This document shows, in pieces, positions 1-9,556 of a stretch of DNA of 64,000 nt. The position numbers were made by a program, and so were the translations under genes. Each line of letters starts with the position of its first letter. The first letter of the stretch is position 1. The notes below the pieces were generated by a model. It searched no databases and had not been told where the DNA came from. It saw nothing but the letters and a program-made list of their open reading frames with translations. This DNA is from an uncultured Oscillospiraceae bacterium. Its GTDB lineage: Bacteria > Bacillota > Clostridia > Oscillospirales > Acutalibacteraceae. The stretch spans positions 1 to 64,000 of the forward strand of contig USJL01000006.1 in NCBI GenBank assembly GCA_900555015.1, given 5' to 3'.

Positions 1-1445
1 GCTAACTGTAAATTTGTTAACGTATAACTTGTATTTGATGTGGTTGCGGCTTTTTCCCAATTTCTTGTATTACTTGACAGCGTTTCTACCACATAGCCTG
101 TGGCGCTTGTTGCCGTATTCCAGTTTATTGTTGCACTGAACCCTGAAATATTTGTAATTGTAACATTGTCAACATTTCCTATTTGTGCTTCGCCTAAACC
201 TGAATATATAGGAATAACAAATGTTTTTGGTGCAGAAATAAGGTTTGCGTTTTTGTATGCCTTATAAGTAATTCCCGCTTCGGATGCCGCTGCCTGTACA
301 TTTGCCATATATTCGTGTTCGTATCTGTTAGATGAAGCCGGGTTTACATTGAATTTTTGTAAGTATCCGTTGCATTGTGTGCTTGTAAAGTTTTTAGCTA
401 TCCACTTTGCACCGTTGTAAATAGAAAGGTAAGGGTTTGTCCAAGGTCTGTTGTAGGCATCACCGATAAGGTCGGAACGAATATATCCTGTAAGTGTGCT
501 TCCGTTGTATGTAACTTTTACATTGTACCAAACATATCCGTCTGCCTGTTTGGCAGTTGATGAAATGCGTGTTGCCTTTGTTCCTTTTGGAAGCGTTGCA
601 AGAATTTTACTGCTTGTGTTTGGTTCGCTTCTTAAACGAACATTGGTTGTATTGGTTGAAAAACCGCTGACACTTGCAGAAGCCCATTTAAGTCCGTCTG
701 TTGCACCGGTGTTTGCACCAATGTTGTAATAATTGTAAATTCCGGGGTAAGTAGAGTTTTTACCGCTTGCACCTCCGGCAGTCGGTTTTGCTCCGCCGAC
801 TTCCTGCACAATTTTTGATGCTAAGTAGTAAGCTGAAAGTCTGCTGTCTTTAGCTGCTTGCATAATTGCTTGGCTGTATTTTGTTTTTGGTGAATATGTA
901 ACATAATTACCTTTTGCATCGTAATACTCAATGTATGAGTTATACATCCATGTGTTTTTAATTATTGTTTCAACGCCGGCTTCTGTTTGTGCAGAGTTAT
1001 ATGCAGTTGACTCAAATTGATAAATGTATGTTTCATCAAGAAAATTAATAGGGTTTAAGTAATATTCAACAGCACTTTCAGATGCCGATACCCAAGAAGA
1101 GCCTTCTTGAATAACATAACTGCCGTTTTTGTAACAGCTTGAACATTTGCAATAGAAATTCCTGCTTGCATTACTGCTTGTCATTTGGATAACTTGTTGT
1201 GAATGAGGAGTCCTTTCATTTGCAACCGCCTGTGATAATGAAAGACCCGTTTGCAATGCTTCAAATTTCCAGTTAGGGTATTTATTGTGAAGCTCTGTCA
1301 GTTTTGCTATATAAACGTCTGTAAAGCCTTGGTTCGCAAGTTCTTGCTCAAAGCTTGACGCATAAGCGGTCATTAACGAACCGGCAGGCAAAACGCTAAA
1401 GCAAAGTATAATACTAAGCATTAAACTTATTATTCGTTTTTTCAT
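1..1445 (-). CDS. Secreted beta-N-acetylglucosaminidase (GH73-like) with SH3b and FN3 domains, 3' end cut by window
   Basis: This is the N-terminal 481 codons of a secreted cell-wall hydrolase whose 3' end lies outside the window. A signal peptide covers about residues 1-28 and ends in MTAYA. It is followed by the clostridial glucosaminidase N-region with the motif KYPNWKFEALQTGLS. The presumed catalytic glutamate is E215 in SKIVQEVGGAKP, and the motif YPGIYNYYNIGA follows. An SH3b segment starts near VRLRSEPNTSSKI (about residue 258) and a fibronectin type III module begins near residue 425 (VTITNISGFSATINW). The ATG at 1445 has AAGGAG upstream. It should cleave the glycan strand of peptidoglycan during growth or separation. 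The family assignment is by motif only. Confidence 0.8.
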   Translation of the reverse strand, partial: MKKRIISLMLSIILCFSVLPAGSLMTAYASSFEQELANQGFTDVYIAKLTELHNKYPNWKFEALQTGLSLSQAVANERTPHSQQVIQMTSSNASRNFYCKCSSCYKNGSYVIQEGSSWVSASESAVEYYLNPINFLDETYIYQFESTAYNSAQTEAGVETIIKNTWMYNSYIEYYDAKGNYVTYSPKTKYSQAIMQAAKDSRLSAYYLASKIVQEVGGAKPTAGGASGKNSTYPGIYNYYNIGANTGATDGLKWASASVSGFSTNTTNVRLRSEPNTSSKILATLPKGTKATRISSTAKQADGYVWYNVKVTYNGSTLTGYIRSDLIGDAYNRPWTNPYLSIYNGAKWIAKNFTSTQCNGYLQKFNVNPASSNRYEHEYMANVQAAASEAGITYKAYKNANLISAPKTFVIPIYSGLGEAQIGNVDNVTITNISGFSATINWNTATSATGYVVETLSSNTRNWEKAATTSNTSYTLTNLQL

Positions 1446-1563
1446 TGCTTTTTTACTCCTTAATAATAAAAATATTACAATCATTGTTGCATATTTTAAC
1501 TCTTTTGTCAATTAAATAGCGGCTTTTGTAATAATTTATTTAAAGGCATTTTTTGCCATTTGG

Positions 1564-1592
1564 TTGCAGTGCTTTTACTAATTGTGTATAAT
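1564..1592 (+). promoter_or_regulatory. Promoter of the tandem glycosyltransferase gene
   Basis: TTGCAG at 1564-1569 and TATAAT at 1587-1592 are separated by 17 bases, and an AGGAG ribosome site at 1610-1614 precedes the ATG at 1624. This is a sigma-A type promoter by sequence. Confidence 0.65.
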
Positions 1593-1623
1593 AAAGGTAT
1601 ATTAATCATAGGAGATATGGTTT

Positions 1624-3843
1624 ATGTCAAAAGTATCTGTAATAGTTCCCGTATATAACGGTGAAAAATATTTAACCGATTGTTTAAACAGTATTATTAA
1701 TCAATCGCTGAAAGATATTGAAATAATAATTGTTGATGACGGTTCAACTGATTCTTCTTTAGCCATAATTAATTCTTTTGCAGAAAGTGATAACAGAATC
1801 ACTGTTTTAACTCAGCAAAATCTTTTTGCCGGTATTGCACGCAATAACGGTTTTGAAAAGGCAACAGGCGAATATGTGGCTTTTTTTGATTGCGACGATT
1901 TATTTGACGAAAATATGCTTTACGAAATGTATAATAAAGCAAAAGCGGTTGATGCCGATATTTGCGTTTGTTCAGCAGTTAAATTTAATAACGAAAACGG
2001 TGAAAATATTGATTATTCTTACAGCTTAAAAGCAAATGATTTGCCTGAAAGCAATGTTTTTTCTTCTAATGATATAAGCGATAAGATTTTTAATTTTACT
2101 TCTCCTTGCCCTTGGAATAAGCTTTTTAAAACGTCCTTTATTAAATCAGCAAATATTAAGTTTCAAAAAACACAGCGCACAAATGACTTGTTTTTTACCT
2201 ATTTGTCATTGGCTTTTGCTAAAAAAATCACTTGCGTTAATAAACCGTTTGTAAAATACAGAACTCAAAATAAAAATAGTTTGCAAGGTTCATCATCGTC
2301 GTTATCTCTTGATTTTTATACCGCGCTTTACGGATTAAAAAAAGAACTTCAAAACAGAAAAATTTATACCAAATTTGAAAAAAGTTTTGTTAACCGTGCT
2401 TTAAGCACTACTCTTTATGTTTTTAATTCTGTTGCAGATAAAAAGGAATTTTTTGAACTTTGCGATTTGCTAAAAAATAAATATGTTTACGACTTGGGAA
2501 TTATAGGACATTCAAGAGGTTATTTTTATGTAAAAAAAGATTTTGATGTATTTTTTGATATTATTTCAATGTCAACAGAAGATTTATATCAAAAATATAA
2601 AAATCCTGTTAAAACAGACGTTATTCCTTTTGTTGACATAGATAATTGGCAGTGTCCCGTTCAATATGAAAGCACAGGCACGGTGAAAATATCTGTAATT
2701 ATTCCTGCCTATAATGTTGAAAAATATATTGAAGAATGTGTTTACTCTGTTTTAAATAACTCTTTTAAAGATATTGAAGTAATTGTTGTTAATGACGGTT
2801 CGTCTGATTCAACATTGCAAATTCTTGAAAAAATTAAACAGCACGATAACAGATTAACGGTCGTTTCAAAAAGTAATGACGGTCAGTCTGCCGCAAGAAA
2901 TGACGGAATTGCCTTGGCAAAGGGCAAATATATTCTTTTTGTTGACAGTGACGATTATATTCATCAAAAATCGTTAGAGTATTTATACTATAATGTTGAA
3001 AAGGATAATTTAGACCAGTTATATTTTACAGCCGTGTCATTTTATGACGGCGTTAACGCCGATGATTATTCTTTTTTTGATAATCTTTATAAACGCAAGC
3101 ATGATTATTCAAATGTTGTTACAGGCAGAGAATTTTTTACAATTTGTGCAAATAACGGCGAGTTTAGACCCTCACCGGTTATGGTAATCAGTAAGCGTGA
3201 ATTATTTGTAGATAATAACATATCTTTTGAAAAAAATTTGCTTCATGAAGATAATCTGTTTATTATTCAATGCCTTTCTTTTGCTAAAAAAGTAAAGTAT
3301 GAAAATGCCGCTCTTTATTATCGCCGTGTCAGAAAAGATTCTATAATGACCGGGGCAAGCAAAATTAAAAGAACATATTCATATTACAAAATTATTAAAC
3401 TTGTTGAAGATTTTGCTTTAGAACAGCATTTTATGAATGATAAGCCGTTTTATGATGCGCTTATGCATCAACTTTCTGTTATGAATATAAGTGCTTGCGA
3501 GGTCGTTAAAAATCTTGACGAACAGGAATTAATTGATTTTATTCATACTCTTGATGAAAAATCAGGCATTGATTTTTATAATCATATAAATGCCGTTTTA
3601 AGAATACGAAATAAAAGTGATGCATATGCCAAAAGTTCAAAAAACAATCATGAAATAGCTGTTATGAATGAACTTATAAAAAATCATAACAAAGCAATTT
3701 TGGAAAATGAAAATAAACAATTAAAGCAAACTGTTTCTTCTGCAAACGAAGAAATAAAGAAATATAAATCTTTGCTTTCAAAAAAGCTTGTGGTTTTTGC
3801 TTTGAAATTAGATGCGTTTATAAAAAAGTTTAAAAGAAAATAA
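1624..3843 (+). CDS. Tandem family 2 glycosyltransferase with C-terminal coiled coil
   Basis: The protein has 739 residues and two GT2 (GT-A fold) domains. The first begins SVIVPVYNGEKYL (residue 5 on) with IIVDDGSTDSS and the metal-site motif FFDCDD. The second begins near residue 354 with SVIIPAYNVEKYI, VVNDGSSDST and FVDSDD. Each keeps the acidic nucleotide-sugar and metal motifs, so both may be active. About residues 675-725 form a predicted coiled coil (NHNKAILENENKQLKQT), followed by a basic tail. No transmembrane segment is evident, so it is probably cytoplasmic or peripheral. It likely builds a cell-surface glycan; donor and acceptor cannot be read from sequence. It is monocistronic, with its own promoter and a terminator after the stop. 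Confidence 0.85.
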   Translation: MSKVSVIVPVYNGEKYLTDCLNSIINQSLKDIEIIIVDDGSTDSSLAIINSFAESDNRITVLTQQNLFAGIARNNGFEKATGEYVAFFDCDDLFDENMLYEMYNKAKAVDADICVCSAVKFNNENGENIDYSYSLKANDLPESNVFSSNDISDKIFNFTSPCPWNKLFKTSFIKSANIKFQKTQRTNDLFFTYLSLAFAKKITCVNKPFVKYRTQNKNSLQGSSSSLSLDFYTALYGLKKELQNRKIYTKFEKSFVNRALSTTLYVFNSVADKKEFFELCDLLKNKYVYDLGIIGHSRGYFYVKKDFDVFFDIISMSTEDLYQKYKNPVKTDVIPFVDIDNWQCPVQYESTGTVKISVIIPAYNVEKYIEECVYSVLNNSFKDIEVIVVNDGSSDSTLQILEKIKQHDNRLTVVSKSNDGQSAARNDGIALAKGKYILFVDSDDYIHQKSLEYLYYNVEKDNLDQLYFTAVSFYDGVNADDYSFFDNLYKRKHDYSNVVTGREFFTICANNGEFRPSPVMVISKRELFVDNNISFEKNLLHEDNLFIIQCLSFAKKVKYENAALYYRRVRKDSIMTGASKIKRTYSYYKIIKLVEDFALEQHFMNDKPFYDALMHQLSVMNISACEVVKNLDEQELIDFIHTLDEKSGIDFYNHINAVLRIRNKSDAYAKSSKNNHEIAVMNELIKNHNKAILENENKQLKQTVSSANEEIKKYKSLLSKKLVVFALKLDAFIKKFKRK

Positions 3844-3846
3844 ATA

Positions 3847-3870
3847 AAAGCCCGTATAATACGGGCTTTT
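3847..3870. terminator. Bidirectional terminator between glycosyltransferase and rodA
   Basis: A perfect 10-base-pair stem (AAAGCCCGTA with TACGGGCTTT) has a 3-base loop, with A and T runs on the two sides. It serves two convergent genes. Confidence 0.9.
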
Positions 3871-3880
3871 TGTAATATTT

Positions 3881-5041
3881 TTAATCTGTATAAAATAATG
3901 ATTTTTGTTGGTTTTTACTGTACCTGTAAACCGAAAGTACAATTCCTATTGCTAAATAAATGCTAAGACTTGATGAACCGCCGGCAGAGAATAACGGAAG
4001 CGTAATACCTATGCACGGAAGTATGGAAAGTTCCATTCCTATATTAACAAATACCTGTGCAAAAAGCATAACGGCAACGCCTGCGCACATTAAATATCCA
4101 ACATTGTCTCTTGCACTTAAACCGATTTTTGTAACTCTTAAAATTAAAAGTGCAAGCAATAATATAACCGCCATGGTGCCTACAAAACCAAATTCTTCAC
4201 CTGCAACGGTTAAAATCATATCGTTTCTGTTTTCCGGAACGGCACCGCTTTGTGTCATTTTGCCTTGTAAAAAACCTTGTCCGAATAATCCGCCGCTTCC
4301 AAGTGCAATTTTTCCGTTTGTTTGTTGGTACATAACGTCTTTGTAATTATCCGGGTAAAATAAAGCAACAATTCTTTGTCTTTGAATGCCGCTTATTATG
4401 TCAAATTTCCAAGCAACAATAAATCCTACAACTATGGCACATATGCCGGCAACAAAGTACCCAATGTTTACTTTTGCAAAAAACAACATTCCAATGAACA
4501 TAATTAAAAAAATGAGGGCAGAACCTGCGTCACCGGTAATCATAACAAGTCCTATAGGTACTGCACCGTGAATAACCAACGGAATAATCGTTTTTAATTT
4601 GTTTAACTTATCTTTAACCAAATCAAGATGGTAGGAAAAAGAAATTATAAAACCTACTTTTAAAAGTTCAGATGTTTGAACGGTGAAAATTCCAAAATCA
4701 AGCCAGCTTCGTGCCGTTTGCCTTGCAGACGGCGCCGTGCCGAAGAAAAATGTTATAATCATCAGTCCTACGCAACCGGCAGCTATAAACGGCCATAACT
4801 TACTTATGAATTCATAGTTAATTACGGATATTGCCAGCGCAATTATTATACCGCCTACAACTGTTATAAACATCGCCTTAACTTCCGATGAAATAACCGC
4901 ACCGTTTTTAAGTGACGAGTAAGTTGCACTGTATACAAGTGTAAGCCCGTAAGCGGAGGCAATCATAGCAGTTATGATTGAAACAAAGTCAAGTCCGCCG
5001 AAAAAATCACCGATTGTAGTTTTTCTTTTTAATGTTTCCAA
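3881..5041 (-). CDS. rodA: RodA/FtsW (SEDS) peptidoglycan glycosyltransferase
   Basis: This is a polytopic membrane protein of 386 residues with about ten transmembrane helices. SEDS hallmarks are visible: RNDMILTVAGEEFGFVG in the large extracytoplasmic loop region, and the C-terminal GITLPLFSAGGSSS signature. SEDS proteins polymerise lipid II with a partner class B PBP; length and lack of extra domains favour RodA (elongation) over FtsW. The start is TTG at 5041, directly after an in-frame TGA and 7 bases after AGGAGG, so the start is well fixed. It is divergent from fhs. No mreB or PBP2 neighbour is present, so the RodA/FtsW choice is an inference. Confidence 0.88.
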   Translation of the reverse strand: METLKRKTTIGDFFGGLDFVSIITAMIASAYGLTLVYSATYSSLKNGAVISSEVKAMFITVVGGIIIALAISVINYEFISKLWPFIAAGCVGLMIITFFFGTAPSARQTARSWLDFGIFTVQTSELLKVGFIISFSYHLDLVKDKLNKLKTIIPLVIHGAVPIGLVMITGDAGSALIFLIMFIGMLFFAKVNIGYFVAGICAIVVGFIVAWKFDIISGIQRQRIVALFYPDNYKDVMYQQTNGKIALGSGGLFGQGFLQGKMTQSGAVPENRNDMILTVAGEEFGFVGTMAVILLLALLILRVTKIGLSARDNVGYLMCAGVAVMLFAQVFVNIGMELSILPCIGITLPLFSAGGSSSLSIYLAIGIVLSVYRYSKNQQKSLFYTD

Positions 5042-5116
5042 TCAATCGCCTCCTGTTAAATCTTTTTATATTATATATTCAGTTTAACTTATTTTCAAGA
5101 TATAAATTATTAACAG

Positions 5117-5144
5117 TTGAAATAACTGTATTTTATGGTATAAT
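5117..5144 (+). promoter_or_regulatory. Promoter of the fhs-tsaE-tsaB-rpiB operon
   Basis: TTGAAA (5117-5122) and TATAAT (5139-5144) have a 16-base spacer. They lie in the divergent gap between rodA and fhs. Confidence 0.7.
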
Positions 5145-5174
5145 AATTATACTTTTTGGTAAGGTGGTTAAATA

Positions 5175-6842
5175 ATGTTTAGTGATATTGAAATTGCACA
5201 ACAGGCAAATATGAAGAATATTCGTGAAATTGCTGCAAATGCAGGTATTCTTGACGATGAACTTGAACTTTACGGTAATTATAAAGCTAAAATTTCAGAT
5301 TCTGTATTTCAGCGTCTTAAAGATAAAAAAGACGGAAAATTGATTCTTGTTACAGCCGTTAATCCGACTCCTGCAGGTGAGGGTAAAACAACTGTTACAA
5401 TCGGTTTGGGTCAAGCAATGGCAAAAATCGGCAAAAAAGCAATTTGTGCTTTAAGAGAACCGTCATTAGGTCCTGTTTTCGGTATTAAAGGCGGCGCAGC
5501 AGGCGGCGGATACAGTCAGGTTGTTCCAATGGAAGATATTAATCTTCACTTTACAGGCGATATGCATGCAATTACAAGTGCAAATAACCTTATGTGTGCA
5601 ATCCTTGATAATCATATTCAACAGGGCAATGAATTGCAAATTGACCAAAGAAGAGTGTTAATAAAGCGTTGCCTTGATATGAATGACCGTGCTTTAAGAA
5701 ATATTGTTTGTTCACTTGGCGGTAAACTTAACGGTATTCCTCGAGAAGACCACTTTATAATTACAGTTGCTTCCGAAGTAATGGCTATTTTGTGCCTTTC
5801 GGAAGATTTGTTTGATTTAAAAAGAAGGCTCGGCAATATTCTTGTTGCTTATACATACGACGGAAAGCCGGTTTATTGCAAAGATATAAAGGCAGACGGT
5901 GCAATGACTGTTTTGCTTAAAGAAGCCATTAAACCGAATCTTGTGCAAACTCTTGAAAATACACCTGCTTTAATGCACGGCGGTCCCTTTGCAAATATTG
6001 CACACGGCTGTAATTCTGTAAGAGCAACAAAAACAGCATTAAAACTTGCTGATTACTGTGTAACAGAAGCCGGTTTCGGTTCTGATTTAGGCGCAGAAAA
6101 ATTCCTTGATATTAAATGCAGATTTGCAAATTTAAAGCCAAGTTGCATTGTTCTTGTTTCAACTGTTCGTTCAATGAAATATAACGGCGGCGTTCCTAAA
6201 GCAGATTTAACATTGCCTAATATGGAGGCTTTAAAGAAAGGCTCGGTTAATCTCGGCGCTCATATTGATAATTTGAATAAATTCGGCGTGCCTGTTGTTG
6301 TGGCAATTAACCATTTTTATGCAGATACAGATGAAGAAATTAATTTTATAGAAGAGTTTTGTAAAAATAAAGGCGCTGATTTTGCTGTAACAAAATGCTT
6401 TGCAGAGGGCGGTTCCGGCTCAGTTGATTTGGCAGAAAAAGTAGTTAATGCATGTGAAAAAGAAAATGACTTCAAATTCCTTTATGATATTGATATGCCG
6501 ATTTACGAAAAAATCGAAACCATTGCCAAAGAAATTTACGGTGCAGACGGTGTAGATTACACAAAAGAGGCAAAGAAAAGCATAGATGAATTTATTGCGT
6601 TGGGTGCAGATAAAATGCCGGTTTGTATGGCAAAAACTCAATACAGTTTATCTGATAATCCGTCATTACTCGGTAAACCCGAACATTTCAGAATCACCGT
6701 TTCATCAGCAAACCTTTCAAACGGTGCCGGCTTTGTAGTTTGCCAAACAGGTTCAATAATGACTATGCCGGGTCTTTCAAAATCTCCTGCCGCTTACAAG
6801 ATAGATATTGATGAAAACGGCAATACAGTAGGTTTGTTTTAA
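5175..6842 (+). CDS. fhs: Formate-tetrahydrofolate ligase
   Basis: This enzyme joins formate to tetrahydrofolate with ATP to make 10-formyl-THF, the entry to purine, formyl-Met and one-carbon metabolism and, in acetogens, the methyl branch of Wood-Ljungdahl. The 555-residue length is typical. The phosphate-binding loop [10 protein letters not shown] lies at 64-73, and conserved blocks [26 protein letters not shown] and [11 protein letters not shown] follow. The ribosome site AAGGTGG precedes the ATG. The stop codon overlaps the tsaE start by one base, suggesting coupled translation. No other Wood-Ljungdahl gene is in the window, so acetogenesis is not shown. Confidence 0.97.
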   Translation: MFSDIEIAQQANMKNIREIAANAGILDDELELYGNYKAKISDSVFQRLKDKKDGKLILVTAVNPTPAGEGKTTVTIGLGQAMAKIGKKAICALREPSLGPVFGIKGGAAGGGYSQVVPMEDINLHFTGDMHAITSANNLMCAILDNHIQQGNELQIDQRRVLIKRCLDMNDRALRNIVCSLGGKLNGIPREDHFIITVASEVMAILCLSEDLFDLKRRLGNILVAYTYDGKPVYCKDIKADGAMTVLLKEAIKPNLVQTLENTPALMHGGPFANIAHGCNSVRATKTALKLADYCVTEAGFGSDLGAEKFLDIKCRFANLKPSCIVLVSTVRSMKYNGGVPKADLTLPNMEALKKGSVNLGAHIDNLNKFGVPVVVAINHFYADTDEEINFIEEFCKNKGADFAVTKCFAEGGSGSVDLAEKVVNACEKENDFKFLYDIDMPIYEKIETIAKEIYGADGVDYTKEAKKSIDEFIALGADKMPVCMAKTQYSLSDNPSLLGKPEHFRITVSSANLSNGAGFVVCQTGSIMTMPGLSKSPAAYKIDIDENGNTVGLF

Positions 6843-7273
6843 TGGAAAAGTTTATTTCAGAAAGTTATAACGATACTGTTAATTTCGCAATGGATTTTGC
6901 AAAAAAATTGCCAAAAGGTACTGTTGTTGCTTTTTTAGGTGATTTAGGAGCAGGAAAAACCGCTTTTACAACAGGATTTGCAAAGGGATTGGGGATTTCT
7001 CAAGATGTTTCTTCTCCCACATTTGCAATTTGTAATGAATACAGCGGAAACGGTAATGTGCTTTACCATTTTGATATGTATCGTGTAGACGGGTGGGATG
7101 ATTTATATTCCACAGGCTTTTTCGATTATCTTGATACGGACGCTTATATTTGCGTTGAGTGGAGTGAAAATATATTCGGCGCATTACCGGACACATCAAT
7201 AGTTGTTGAAATTAATAAATTATCTGATGATAAAAGAGAAATCAAAATTTGTAATAAGGAAGAATATATTTAA
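6842..7273 (+). CDS. tsaE: tRNA t6A modification ATPase TsaE
   Basis: TsaE is the P-loop ATPase that works with TsaB and TsaD in making N6-threonylcarbamoyladenosine at A37 of ANN-decoding tRNAs. The Walker A motif LGDLGAGKT is at residues 32-40, SSPTF follows, and the conserved VEWSENI is near the C-terminus. The length of 143 residues is normal. Its start overlaps the fhs stop and its stop overlaps the tsaB start by one base each (TAATG junctions), so it is translationally coupled on both sides. TsaC and TsaD genes are not in the window. Confidence 0.95.
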   Translation: MEKFISESYNDTVNFAMDFAKKLPKGTVVAFLGDLGAGKTAFTTGFAKGLGISQDVSSPTFAICNEYSGNGNVLYHFDMYRVDGWDDLYSTGFFDYLDTDAYICVEWSENIFGALPDTSIVVEINKLSDDKREIKICNKEEYI

Positions 7274-7947
7274 TGTATGTTTTGGCTGTTGATTCTTCGG
7301 CTGTTACAGCGTCAGCTTGTTTGGCAAAAGACGGAGAAGTCATTAAAAGCGAATTTTTAAATAAAGGTTTAACACACAGCGAAACTTTGTTACCTATGAT
7401 TGAACGGGTAATGGACGGCGTTGGTTATGATAAACTTGACTCTATAGCCGTTAATGCCGGCCCCGGTTCGTTTACAGGTGTCAGAATAGGTATTGCAACA
7501 GTTAAAGGTCTTGCTTTTCCAAACAGCACTCCTTGCGTTTCAATTTCTACTCTTGAATCTGTTGCATACAATTTTCTTAATGAAAAAGTTATTGTTTGTG
7601 CAGTTATGGATGCAAGAAGAATGCAGTTTTATAATGCTTTTTTCAGTGTTGAAAACGGAGCTGTAACCCGTTTGTGCAATGACCGGGCAATTTCTCTTGA
7701 AGATTTAAACAAAGAGTTTTTTAAGTATGACGAAGTTGTTTTAGCAGGGGACGGTGCAAAACTTTGTTTTGAAAATTCAAACGCAGAAAACATTGTACTT
7801 GCAGAAGATGATAAAATTTATCAAAATGCCACGGGCGTATATTTTGCAAGTAAAAATAAAGAAAAAATCAGCCCCGAGAGTCTTGTTCCGGTGTATTTAA
7901 GGCTCAGTCAGGCTGAAAGAGAATTAAAATTGAAAAAGGAGAAATAA
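7273..7947 (+). CDS. tsaB: tRNA t6A modification protein TsaB
   Basis: TsaB is the inactive ASKHA-fold partner that scaffolds TsaD in t6A synthesis. It starts MYVLAVDSSA and carries the family signature NAGPGSFTGVRIG (residues 61-73). The length of 224 residues fits the short firmicute form. No RimI acetyltransferase is fused or adjacent, unlike many firmicutes where tsaE-tsaB-rimI-tsaD are together; here rpiB follows after 2 bases. Confidence 0.94.
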   Translation: MYVLAVDSSAVTASACLAKDGEVIKSEFLNKGLTHSETLLPMIERVMDGVGYDKLDSIAVNAGPGSFTGVRIGIATVKGLAFPNSTPCVSISTLESVAYNFLNEKVIVCAVMDARRMQFYNAFFSVENGAVTRLCNDRAISLEDLNKEFFKYDEVVLAGDGAKLCFENSNAENIVLAEDDKIYQNATGVYFASKNKEKISPESLVPVYLRLSQAERELKLKKEK

Positions 7948-7949
7948 TT

Positions 7950-8399
7950 ATGGTAGTATTGGGCAGTGATCACGCAGGTTTTCCGTTAAAAGAGGAAATT
8001 AAGGCACACCTTGAAGAAACAGGCGTTGATTATATTGATGTAGGTTGCTATTCACCTGAAAGATATGATTATGCCGTTTCTGCACAAAAAGCGTGTGATA
8101 AGGTTGTTTCAGGCGAATGTGATTTTGCAATTCTTTGTTGCGGCACAGGTGTTGGAATTTCGATGGCAGCAAATAAGGTTAAGGGTATTCGTGCTTGTTG
8201 TTGTTCAGATTATTTCAGTGCAAAATATACTCGTGCTCATAATGACGCAAATTGCCTTTGTATGGGTGCCAGAGTATTAGGTGCCGGTCTTGCTATTGAA
8301 ATGGTAGATGTTTTTCTTAATACTGAATTTGAAGGCGGCAGACACCAAACAAGAATAGACCAAATTATGGCTATTGAAAAAGGCGAAAAACTTTATTAA
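7950..8399 (+). CDS. rpiB: Ribose-5-phosphate isomerase B
   Basis: RpiB interconverts ribose-5-phosphate and ribulose-5-phosphate in the pentose phosphate pathway. It has 149 residues, the N-terminal MVVLGSDHAGFPLKEEI with the phosphate-contacting DH pair at 7-8, and the active-site segment LCCGTGVGISMAANK with Cys63/Cys64. The C-terminal half holds TRAHNDANCLCMGARV. It is the last gene of the fhs operon and is followed by a strong terminator. Related RpiB/LacAB family isomerases differ in substrate; the overall motif set favours RpiB. Confidence 0.93.
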   Translation: MVVLGSDHAGFPLKEEIKAHLEETGVDYIDVGCYSPERYDYAVSAQKACDKVVSGECDFAILCCGTGVGISMAANKVKGIRACCCSDYFSAKYTRAHNDANCLCMGARVLGAGLAIEMVDVFLNTEFEGGRHQTRIDQIMAIEKGEKLY

Positions 8400-8411
8400 T
8401 TTGTAAAAATT

Positions 8412-8440
8412 AAACCCATCGCATTGCGATGGGTTTCTTT
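8412..8440. terminator. Terminator after rpiB
   Basis: The stem AAACCCATCG / CGATGGGTTT (8412-8421 and 8427-8436) has a 5-base loop followed by CTTTTT. It is symmetric enough to serve the convergent lipoprotein gene too. Confidence 0.9.
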
Positions 8441-8456
8441 TTATTTCAGTATTTAA

Positions 8457-9413
8457 TTATGACCATTTTAATGCTTTAACAGAAAAGCCAAGGCTTGAAT
8501 CAAGTTTGTTTTTTTGAATTACGGCAACTACTTGCTTTTTGTTGCAGCCGCTGTTATTTTCGGCAGTAACTGTAGCAGTTACTTTGTAATAATTGTTGTT
8601 GCCTAAATATTCTATTTCTTGAATAGAAACCGAATGTGTTTGTTTTTCAATCTTATTTCCTGCGTTTGCCGTTATTGAAAATGTATCGTTATTTTGATTG
8701 TAAGTAATCGGAGCTTTTGTACTTGCCGAGTCAGAGTTGCAATTTGTTTTATAGCCAACTACTGTTTGCGCAAAGTATTTAAACAAGTCAAGTACGATTT
8801 CGCCTGAGGCAAACGTTGAAGAGGTTGAGCCGTTTTCCTGAACCATCCAGCAAGCAACATGGTTTGCCAATGTAATCGGCACCTTGTCACTGTTTTCATA
8901 GTTTGCAGTGTAAAGATACGGAACTTCAAGCATGTATGTAACTGTTGAAATGTCACTGTCGCTGAATTTTACAGGAGTGCCTTTGTCTGATGTTGAAGGT
9001 ACTTTGTCTTTATCTCCTGGAAGTGTTGTTAACTCTGCGCTTGTTGTTCCTTTAGCATTTCCTGTGTTATTTGGAACGGAAGGTTTGTCATTGGGAGTTA
9101 CATCTTGATTTTTATTATCTGTGTTGTTTTTTGTGTTGCTTGATGACGGTGCGTTTTTTGGATTGCTTATTTTTTTATCGGTTTTTTTACCGTCTTTGTC
9201 AACTTCATATGCGTTGCCGTCTTCGTCATAAACAACTGCAACCGTGTTTCCGTTTTCGTCTTCTTCAAATCCAAAAAGTTCACCTGAATTTTCAAGATTA
9301 TTGGCGTTGGTGGTTGTAGTGTCATCTTCAGCTGTTTTTTTTGAAGAGCAAGCAGCAAAACATCCGCTTATCACTAATGTTAATGCAAGAAATAATGCAA
9401 TTTTTTTAGTCAA
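8457..9413 (-). CDS. Predicted lipoprotein of unknown function
   Basis: I do not recognise a named family. A lipoprotein signal is clear: a hydrophobic stretch ends in VISGC (or the second candidate FAAC four residues later). A linker of roughly 100 residues rich in Asn, Asp, Thr, Lys and Ser follows. It includes an acidic EDENGNTVAVVYDEDGNAY segment that reads like a short strand-rich repeat. A mostly beta C-terminal domain of about 170 residues ends in FSVKALKWS. The frame opens with GTG at 9422, but the AGAGGT site then sits on top of it; TTG at 9413 (LTKKIALFLA) has 7-base spacing and is preferred. It should be anchored outside the membrane. Confidence 0.7.
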   Translation of the reverse strand: MTKKIALFLALTLVISGCFAACSSKKTAEDDTTTTNANNLENSGELFGFEEDENGNTVAVVYDEDGNAYEVDKDGKKTDKKISNPKNAPSSSNTKNNTDNKNQDVTPNDKPSVPNNTGNAKGTTSAELTTLPGDKDKVPSTSDKGTPVKFSDSDISTVTYMLEVPYLYTANYENSDKVPITLANHVACWMVQENGSTSSTFASGEIVLDLFKYFAQTVVGYKTNCNSDSASTKAPITYNQNNDTFSITANAGNKIEKQTHSVSIQEIEYLGNNNYYKVTATVTAENNSGCNKKQVVAVIQKNKLDSSLGFSVKALKWS

Positions 9414-9489
9414 ATTTAACACCTCTGTTGTTTTTCTTTATGTTAATTATATATAAAATGCCGTGAATTGTAAATACTTAAACTAATTT

Positions 9490-9550
9490 TGAACAATTAA
9501 TTAAATATTTGTTCACAATATTTACATAATTTTAAAATTTGTATTATAAT
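9490..9550 (+). promoter_or_regulatory. Promoter with inverted repeat upstream, for the 178-residue membrane protein
   Basis: TTTACA (9521-9526) and TATAAT (9545-9550) have an 18-base spacer. Just upstream is an inverted repeat TGAACAA (9490-9496) / TTGTTCA (9509-9515). The 10-mer TGAACAATTA recurs at 9572-9581, downstream of the start site. Binding by a regulator is inferred. Confidence 0.55.
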
Positions 9551-9556
9551 ACCTGA

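Noticed and set aside
375..729. Two plus-strand frames of 61 and 77 codons at the window start
   Set aside because: They lie antisense to the glucosaminidase gene, whose SH3b region explains the sequence.
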